Assembly (NCBI GenBank): GCA_023394035.1
Contig: JAEXBK010000059.1
Location: forward strand, 1 to 19,093
Length of the DNA stretch: 19,093 nt
Origin: Bacillota bacterium
Lineage (GTDB): Bacteria > Bacillota > Clostridia > Peptostreptococcales > Anaerovoracaceae
Direction of reading: 5' to 3'
Positions 13,814 through 19,093 of this stretch are shown here, in pieces. Every line of letters begins with the position of its first letter. The stretch's first letter is position 1. The translations under genes and the position numbers were made by a program. The notes under the pieces were generated by a model. That model saw only the letters and a list, made by a program, of their open reading frames with translations. It did no database searches and was not told where the DNA came from.

Positions 13814-14496
13814 TAGAACTAAAAGGAATATACAAAAGCTACGGTGAAGGTGAGCTTGCGGTTCCTGTGCTCAAGGACGTAAGCCTCAGCGTTGCCGAAG
13901 GCGATTATGTTGCGATAATGGGACCGAGCGGTTCGGGGAAATCAACACTCATGAACATACTTGGATGCCTCGATCGCGCAGACAGCGGAACATACATGCT
14001 TGACGGTGAAAATATATCAGCCTTAAGCGAAAAGGAGCTTTCAGAAGCAAGACTTCACAAGATAGGCTTTGTTTTTCAGACCTTTCAGCTTCTTGCTCAG
14101 GAAAGTGCGCTTGACAATGTCGCGCTGCCTTTGATATATGCAGGGGTTGAACGCAGCGAAAGGTCAAAACGTGCCGCCGAATCTCTGGCGAGAGTCGGTC
14201 TTTCGGACAGATGCTCGTTTCTTCCTTCACAGCTTTCGGGCGGTCAGAAGCAGAGGGTCGCTATAGCGAGAGCTATGATAAACGATCCGAGAATACTCCT
14301 TGCCGATGAACCGACCGGTGCTCTTGATCAGGCAAGCGGTGCGCAGGTCATGGAGCTCTTTAAGGCTCTTAACGAAGACGGAGTGACCATCATAATGATC
14401 ACTCACGATGCAAATGTTGCGGCACACGCCAAAAAGACAGTACGCATAATTGACGGCGAGCTCTTTGATGATGCCGGGAAAGGAGCAGGCGCATGA
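13810..14496 (+). CDS. ABC ATPase, MacB/LolD type
   Basis: 228-residue ATP-binding subunit of a type VII (mechanotransmission) ABC system. Walker A GPSGSGKST (38-46), Q-loop Gln90 in 'GFVFQTFQLL', signature LSGGQ (142-146), Walker B ILLADE (162-167), D-loop 'ALD' and switch His199 are all intact. The phrase 'ADEPTGALD' is typical of the MacB/LolD/FtsE group. It overlaps adaptor 1 upstream and adaptor 2 downstream by ATGA each, so the three proteins are translationally coupled. It drives the permease encoded last in the operon. Substrate unknown; antimicrobial peptides or cell-envelope molecules are usual for the group. Confidence 0.95.
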   Translation: MIELKGIYKSYGEGELAVPVLKDVSLSVAEGDYVAIMGPSGSGKSTLMNILGCLDRADSGTYMLDGENISALSEKELSEARLHKIGFVFQTFQLLAQESALDNVALPLIYAGVERSERSKRAAESLARVGLSDRCSFLPSQLSGGQKQRVAIARAMINDPRILLADEPTGALDQASGAQVMELFKALNEDGVTIIMITHDANVAAHAKKTVRIIDGELFDDAGKGAGA

Positions 14497-16082
14497 AAAA
14501 AAAGAAAGTAATAATCATCGCTGCCGCCTCCGCTTTTGTTTTGATATGCGGCTTCTTCGGGGCAAAGTTCCTGAAATCAAGATCCGTAACGGTTGATGTA
14601 ACACCTGTGAGCGTTCTGAATTCAGGCTTCTTTGAAGATCCGCTTTCAATGGACGGGATGGTATCGGACAGCGACAGTCAGACAGTCAGACTCGAAAGTA
14701 CCCAGGTCGTAAACGAAGTTTTTGTAACGAAAGGACAGAGCGTGAAGAAGGGCGATGCCCTTATGAGCTTTGATATTTCATCGCAGGAGCTCACCTCCAA
14801 GCTTAAGGAACTCGAAGTCCTCAAAGCAAAGAACAGCCTCGAAAATGCACAGACAGAGCTTCACAAGCTTGAGAACTCCACACCGATTCCGGATCCGGCT
14901 CCTATACCCGAACCTAAACCGGAGCCGAAAAAGGAGGAAAAGCCTAAGAAGCCTGAACCGGGTAAGCAGATTCAGACAGGTGAAGCATGGAACTATCTTA
15001 ATGCCGACAATGCAAAGAAATTCCATCTCGTACCTGCATCTGAGGATGATAAGCCGGGTTCTATCACAAATCCTTACAGATACCTCGTCACCGAAGACGG
15101 CATGGTATACGGTTCATTCTTCAACCGAATCGGAGCCGAGCTTCCGGGTGTATATGCTGTAATAGAGATAAGAAAAGACAACACAAAGGACGGCGAGCTC
15201 ATCGCATCTTGGACCTTTACAACAAATAACCTAAAAAAAGTCAAAGACGATGATTCATGGTATGTAATATCGCGTACATCGGAAGAAACTCCGGAATCGC
15301 CTATTGATACGCCTGAACCTGAAGAAACGCCTGAAGCCCCTATTCAACCCGAAGGACTCACAAGGCAGGAGCTTTCTAAGGCGATAACCGCGAAACAGCT
15401 CGAGATTAAAAACCTCGACCTTAATCTCCGCCGCGCAATGCTCGCTCTCGAAAGACTCAAATCAGAGATGGAGGACGGTGTGGTCTACGCAAAGAACAAC
15501 GGTGTTGTAAGCATCGTATCAAGTCCGTCTTCGCCGCCCCAGAACGGTGAGCCGTTCCTGAGGGTAGATGCCGGGAACGGAGCATTTGTCAAAGGCAATG
15601 TCTCCGAGCTCATGCTTGACAGGGTACAGCCTGAACAGCAGATAATGGCAACGAATTTTGAGAACGGCAATACCTACACAGGTAAAGTAATATCCGTTGA
15701 TAATTTCCCTTCCGAGCAAGGCTATTATTACGGCTCAGGCAATCCGAATGCTTCCCACTACGGCTTTACCGTACAGCTTGACGAAGCTACCGACCTCGAA
15801 CCGGGAAGATATGTACAGCTTTCGCCGATAAATACCTCAAGCGAATCAGAAGGCATATTCCTGTCGAATGCGTATATACGCAATGATTCCAAAGGTTCAT
15901 ATGTAATGAAGGACAATAACGGAACGCTCCAAAAACAATACATCAAGTGCGGAAGAATCTTTTTCGGTGAGGTAACCGAAGTGCTCGAAGGCATCACCAT
16001 GGAAGATTCAATCGCCTTCCCTTACGGCGCAGGCAGTAAAGAAGGCGCTAAAACAAAGTTTGCTGAAGGAATGGAGGGCTGA
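14493..16082 (+). CDS. Efflux adaptor 2 with an inserted domain in the coiled coil
   Basis: 529 residues, well above the usual 350-420. Residues 5-23 are the membrane anchor; 'VNEVFVTKGQSVKKGDALMSF' (73-93) is the first lipoyl half. Helix 1 of the hairpin runs about 95-128. Instead of turning, it enters a Pro/Glu/Lys-rich linker (129-157), a compact region rich in Trp/Tyr/Phe and Gly (about 158-262) and a second Pro/Glu-rich linker (263-287). Helix 2 follows (288-327), then 'GVVYAKNNGVVSIV', the second lipoyl half, and a beta-barrel part. The inserted region therefore sits at the tip of the hairpin. I do not recognise it. AAAGGAG precedes the start, which overlaps the ATPase stop. Confidence 0.88.
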   Translation: MKKKKVIIIAAASAFVLICGFFGAKFLKSRSVTVDVTPVSVLNSGFFEDPLSMDGMVSDSDSQTVRLESTQVVNEVFVTKGQSVKKGDALMSFDISSQELTSKLKELEVLKAKNSLENAQTELHKLENSTPIPDPAPIPEPKPEPKKEEKPKKPEPGKQIQTGEAWNYLNADNAKKFHLVPASEDDKPGSITNPYRYLVTEDGMVYGSFFNRIGAELPGVYAVIEIRKDNTKDGELIASWTFTTNNLKKVKDDDSWYVISRTSEETPESPIDTPEPEETPEAPIQPEGLTRQELSKAITAKQLEIKNLDLNLRRAMLALERLKSEMEDGVVYAKNNGVVSIVSSPSSPPQNGEPFLRVDAGNGAFVKGNVSELMLDRVQPEQQIMATNFENGNTYTGKVISVDNFPSEQGYYYGSGNPNASHYGFTVQLDEATDLEPGRYVQLSPINTSSESEGIFLSNAYIRNDSKGSYVMKDNNGTLQKQYIKCGRIFFGEVTEVLEGITMEDSIAFPYGAGSKEGAKTKFAEGMEG

Positions 16083-16085
16083 TTT

Positions 16086-17333
16086 ATGAGAGAAAATATC
16101 AGATTGTCCTTTAGAGGAATATTTTCACATAAGCTCCGTTCATTTCTGACTATGCTCGGAATAATCATAGGTATAGCGGCAATTATCGCTATCGTATCGA
16201 CCATACAGGGAACGAACCAGCAGATACAGAAAAACCTTATCGGATCAGGCACAAATAACGTCAATGTTCGTCTTACGCAGGGTGACTGGGAATATGATTT
16301 TTCCGGCGGTATACCTCAGGGTATAAAGGAAATCACCCCTGAACAGGCTGCAGAGCTCGCATCAATCGAAAACGCCACAATGATTTCGATATACAGAAAC
16401 AGGCAGGATTACGAAGGTGTATTCAGACTTAACAACGCATTGCGCGGCGGCTCGATATGCGGCATAGACACAAAATATTTCGCCGCATCAGGTCTTACAA
16501 TCAAGCTCGGTCGTTCAATAAGTGAGCGTGATATCAAAAGCTTTGCCAAAGTATGCGTACTCGACAAAAACAGCCTCACCGCCCTCTTCCAGAACGATGA
16601 TCCGATAGGTAAGACTGTCGAAATCAAGGGTGAACCGTTCAAGGTGATCGGCGTAGCTGTCGAAAAGCAGGAATTTGAGCCTGAAATAAACACGCTCGAC
16701 GAATACTACACATATAACCAGGATAAGTCAGGAAAGGTCTTCATTCCCGAAAGCGCATGGCCTGTCATATATCAGTATGACGAGCCTCAGAATGTCGTAA
16801 TCAGGGCTGCTGACACAAAGGATATGACAAAGATCGGCAAGGCTGCCGAAAAAATCCTCAACGCCAACATCAGCGAAGGAAGTGACATCAAATACAAAGC
16901 GCGCGATCTCATGGAAAAGGCGCGCGAGATCCAACAGCTCAGCAAGAGTACAAATACGATGCTCATATGGATCGCAGGCATATCGCTGCTCGTAGGCGGC
17001 ATAGGCGTAATGAACATCATGCTCGTTTCCGTAACGGAAAGAACGAGCGAGATCGGTCTCAAAAAAGCCATCGGCGCTCCTAAAAAGGCAATCATGATTC
17101 AGTTCCTTACGGAAGCCGTAGTGCTTACATTTACGGGAGGTGTAATCGGCGTAATCACCGGAATAATTCTTGCCGAGCTGATATCGCAGATAAACGAAGC
17201 ACCTGTAGCCATAAGCTGGCCTGCAGCATTCTTCGCAGTTATCTTCTCGATGATGATCGGTATCGTCTTCGGTATATTGCCTTCACACAAGGCGGCAAAC
17301 CTCGACCCTATCGAAGCACTCAGACACGAATAA
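16086..17333 (+). CDS. ABC permease, MacB/FtsX type
   Basis: 415 residues. Helix 1 at about 18-40 follows the amphipathic 'LRSFLTMLGIIIGIAAIIAI' start. An extracytoplasmic MacB_PCD domain covers about 42-285, and three C-terminal helices lie at about 290-313, 337-363 and 378-398. The signature 'GGIGVMNIMLVSVTERTSEI' and the terminal 'LPSHKAANLDPIEALRHE' are classic MacB/YknZ features. The ATP-binding domain is a separate protein, as in YknYZ of B. subtilis. The start ATG at 16086 follows GGAGGG and lies 3 bp after adaptor 2. Such permeases move substrate or force across the membrane rather than forming a channel. It is the last gene before the terminator. Confidence 0.95.
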   Translation: MRENIRLSFRGIFSHKLRSFLTMLGIIIGIAAIIAIVSTIQGTNQQIQKNLIGSGTNNVNVRLTQGDWEYDFSGGIPQGIKEITPEQAAELASIENATMISIYRNRQDYEGVFRLNNALRGGSICGIDTKYFAASGLTIKLGRSISERDIKSFAKVCVLDKNSLTALFQNDDPIGKTVEIKGEPFKVIGVAVEKQEFEPEINTLDEYYTYNQDKSGKVFIPESAWPVIYQYDEPQNVVIRAADTKDMTKIGKAAEKILNANISEGSDIKYKARDLMEKAREIQQLSKSTNTMLIWIAGISLLVGGIGVMNIMLVSVTERTSEIGLKKAIGAPKKAIMIQFLTEAVVLTFTGGVIGVITGIILAELISQINEAPVAISWPAAFFAVIFSMMIGIVFGILPSHKAANLDPIEALRHE

Positions 17334-17360
17334 ATTGGCAGGCCAAATTAATCAAAACGA

Positions 17361-17414
17361 AAAAATGCCCGAAGCACCGGAAATCAATCCGGTTGCCCTT
17401 CGGGCATTTTGTTT
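17361..17414. terminator. Strong bidirectional terminator
   Basis: AAAATGCCCGAAG (17362-17374) pairs perfectly with CTTCGGGCATTTT (17398-17410). A secondary ACCGG/CCGGT stem lies inside the loop. T-tracts flank it on both strands (TTTTGTTT on plus, TTTTTTCGTTTT on minus). It ends the efflux operon on plus and the TIGR04076-like gene on minus. Confidence 0.95.
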
Positions 17415-17444
17415 ACTGTAACTTAATATTCCTGTCTTAGGCAG

Positions 17445-17714
17445 TTAGTCTATCAACTCTGCTTTAAACACCATAACAACATCTGCATCCGAACAGCAAA
17501 ACTCAGCTGTACCCTCTGATTGTCCGGGAATAGAACCCCCATATCTTAAAATATCTATATAAGGAAATGCACAATGCATTGCCATTGGGCAAAGGTTTCC
17601 ACGCTGAGTATCAAAATCAAATGTATCTCCGACTTTATGACCTCGATGACATCCAAACTTTCCTCTGCGATCCGTGATAGTAATTCTTATTTTAGATTTT
17701 TTACCCATGTTCAC
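17445..17714 (-). CDS. Small Cys-rich protein, TIGR04076-like
   Basis: 89 residues from GTG 17714, chosen because GGGAG (17724-17728) is 9 nt upstream; ATG 17708 would be 15 nt away. The pattern 'CHRGHKVGDTFDF', then 'GNLCPMAMHCAFPYIDILRYGG', then 'CCSDADVVMVFKAEL' follows the TIGR04076 family of small, uncharacterised proteins common in anaerobes. Cys22, Cys42, Cys48, Cys73 and Cys74 could bind metal or undergo redox change (inference). It lies 173 bp downstream of hcp on the same strand, with no clear promoter or terminator between, so co-transcription is possible. It shares the bidirectional terminator at 17361-17414. Confidence 0.75.
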   Translation of the reverse strand: MNMGKKSKIRITITDRRGKFGCHRGHKVGDTFDFDTQRGNLCPMAMHCAFPYIDILRYGGSIPGQSEGTAEFCCSDADVVMVFKAELID

Positions 17715-17887
17715 TATTCAATACTCCCTTATTCTTTAAGCACTAAACGTTGCGTTCCTCACTCAGTTTTAATTGCATGATGCTATTCGCCTGAAGAAAA
17801 GCTCGAGGGTTTCCTCTTGAAGACCCTATTACCAAGCCTTATCAACAATTAAAATATGAGAGTTTTTGTTTCAAGCTTCATATGTGC

Positions 17888-19093
17888 CTATGCACCTTCT
17901 CCAAAGAAAAGTTTCATGTCATCTTCAACAGCACCCACTCCTGTAATACCGAAATTATCGACAAGAACCTTGGCTATATTTGGAGAAAGGAATGCAGGAA
18001 GAGTAGGTCCGAGGTGAATATTTTTCACACCAAGGTATAATAGTGCAAGAAGAACAATAACTGCCTTCTGCTCATACCATGCAATATTGTATGCGATCGG
18101 AAGGTCATTGACATCATTAAGTTCAAATACTTCCTTTAGCTTCAAAGCAATCAATGCCAAAGAGTATGAATCATTACACTGACCGGCATCCAATACACGC
18201 GGAATGCCGCCAATATCGCCTAAATCAAGCTTATTATATCTATATTTTGCGCAGCCGGCCGTTAAGATTACAACATCCTTTGGAAGTTTCTCCGCAAACT
18301 CTCTATAATAGTCCCTTGACTTCATTCTTCCGTCACAGCCCGCCATGACAACAAACTTTCTAATCGCGCCTGACTTCACTGCATCAACTACCTTGTCTGC
18401 AAGTGCAAATACTTGCTCATGGGCAAAACCGCCTACTATACTACCTGTCTCAATCTCTTGAGGTGCAGAGCATTTTTTTGCCTGCGCAATAATTTCAGAG
18501 AAATTTTTAACTTCACCGTACTCCCCCTCAATATGGCGACATCCCGGATAACCTGCAGCTCCGGTAGTCCACAATCTGCCCTTATAGCTTTCAGCAGGCG
18601 GAACAATACAGTTGGTGGTCATTAGAATAGGACCATTAAAAGTTGTAAATTCCTCCTTCTGCTTCCACCATGCGTTACCATAGTTGCCGGCAAAATGAGA
18701 ATACTTTTTGAATGCCGGATAATAATGTGCCGGCAGCATTTCAGAATGTGTATATATGTCTACTCCTGTACCCTCTGTTTGCTCAAGCAGCTGTTCAAGA
18801 TCCTTCAAATCATGACCGGAAACAAGGATTCCCGGATTGTTTCTTACTCCGATATCAACCTTGGTAATCTCAGGATTGCCGTATGCTCCGGTATTTGCTC
18901 CATCAAGCAAAGCCATACCGTCAACTCCAAACTTACCTGTTTCCAGAGTCAAATTAACAAGCTCATCAACTGTCACGCTATCATCAAGAGTCTTTGCAAG
19001 TGCCTTTTGGATGAATTCGTCAATATCTTCACTATCATGAGAGAGAGCATTCGCATGCTTGGAATAAGCCGCAAGCCCTTTAAGACCGTATGT
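17888..19093 (-). CDS. hcp: Hybrid cluster protein (hydroxylamine reductase), partial
   Basis: C-terminal 401 codons; the N-terminus with the first Fe-S cluster cysteines lies beyond the right edge. The frame is open to the last base; the GTG at 18976 is internal and not a start. The hybrid cluster ligands known for the family can be matched in order: His in 'VSGHDL', Glu in 'THSEMLPAHY', Cys in 'TTNCIVPP', Cys in 'VMAGCDGR', Cys in 'LTAGCAKYRYN', Cys in 'LDAGQCNDSYS' and Glu in 'WYEQKAV'. Hcp reduces hydroxylamine in vitro and acts in nitric oxide defence and protein S-nitrosylation in E. coli. Its local base composition is more AT-rich than the efflux operon. Confidence 0.96.
   Translation of the reverse strand, partial: TYGLKGLAAYSKHANALSHDSEDIDEFIQKALAKTLDDSVTVDELVNLTLETGKFGVDGMALLDGANTGAYGNPEITKVDIGVRNNPGILVSGHDLKDLEQLLEQTEGTGVDIYTHSEMLPAHYYPAFKKYSHFAGNYGNAWWKQKEEFTTFNGPILMTTNCIVPPAESYKGRLWTTGAAGYPGCRHIEGEYGEVKNFSEIIAQAKKCSAPQEIETGSIVGGFAHEQVFALADKVVDAVKSGAIRKFVVMAGCDGRMKSRDYYREFAEKLPKDVVILTAGCAKYRYNKLDLGDIGGIPRVLDAGQCNDSYSLALIALKLKEVFELNDVNDLPIAYNIAWYEQKAVIVLLALLYLGVKNIHLGPTLPAFLSPNIAKVLVDNFGITGVGAVEDDMKLFFGEGA

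Noticed and set aside
17775..17860. Hairpin between hcp and the TIGR04076-like gene as terminator
   Set aside because: The GGGTCTTC/GGAAACCC stem has a mismatch and a wobble and no T-run directly after it.

Overview
The window reads as chromosomal DNA from an anaerobic, low-to-mid GC Firmicute of the class Clostridia. The evidence is strong AGGAGG-type Shine-Dalgarno sites, sigma-A promoters of the TTGACA-17-TATAAT type, monoderm-style lipoproteins, a reverse rubrerythrin, a hybrid cluster protein, and the tsaE-tsaB-rimI-tsaD-ABC-F gene order shared with Bacillus subtilis ydiB-ydiF. I cannot fix the genus from sequence alone.

Left part, minus strand (read right to left from about 8775 down to 1). 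One long co-directional run begins at a promoter near 8747-8775. It carries a NifU C-terminal domain protein, a PepV-like M20 dipeptidase, tsaE, tsaB, rimI, tsaD and an ABC-F ATPase. The genes are packed with 2-13 nt overlaps or gaps. The TsaB/D/E proteins make the t6A tRNA modification. A new promoter, whose -35 box overlaps the ABC-F stop codon, then drives a leader that matches a cobalamin riboswitch and ends in an intrinsic terminator. Behind it are the two permeases and the lipoprotein (cut by the window edge) of a peptide/nickel-type ABC importer. The ATPases would lie beyond position 1. B12 control suggests cobalt or corrinoid uptake rather than peptide uptake.

Middle part. Positions 8805-10131 form a visibly more AT-rich island. 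It holds a small two-helix membrane protein, a voltage-gated K+ channel gene that has lost its S1-S2 half, and 375 bp with no convincing gene but a long inverted repeat. Next come two divergent genes: a PTS_EIIC_2-type membrane protein (minus) and a NiaR-type niacin-responsive repressor with a 3H domain (plus). A perfect palindrome, TGTCAAGACA, overlaps the -35 box of the EIIC gene. This suggests NiaR controls it and that it may transport niacin or a related compound. A reverse rubrerythrin with its own promoter and terminator follows.

Right part. Positions 12597-17414 are a clean single transcription unit between its own promoter and a strong terminator: adaptor 1 (HlyD/MacA type), MacB-type ATPase, adaptor 2, MacB/FtsX-type permease. 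Two different adaptors in one operon is unusual. Adaptor 2 also carries an inserted domain of about 100 residues, held between two proline-rich linkers at the tip of its coiled-coil hairpin; this is the best candidate for something new here. The terminator is bidirectional and also serves a small cysteine-rich TIGR04076-like protein on the minus strand. That gene lies downstream of hcp, which runs off the right edge.

No tRNA, rRNA, CRISPR array or intact insertion sequence was seen.
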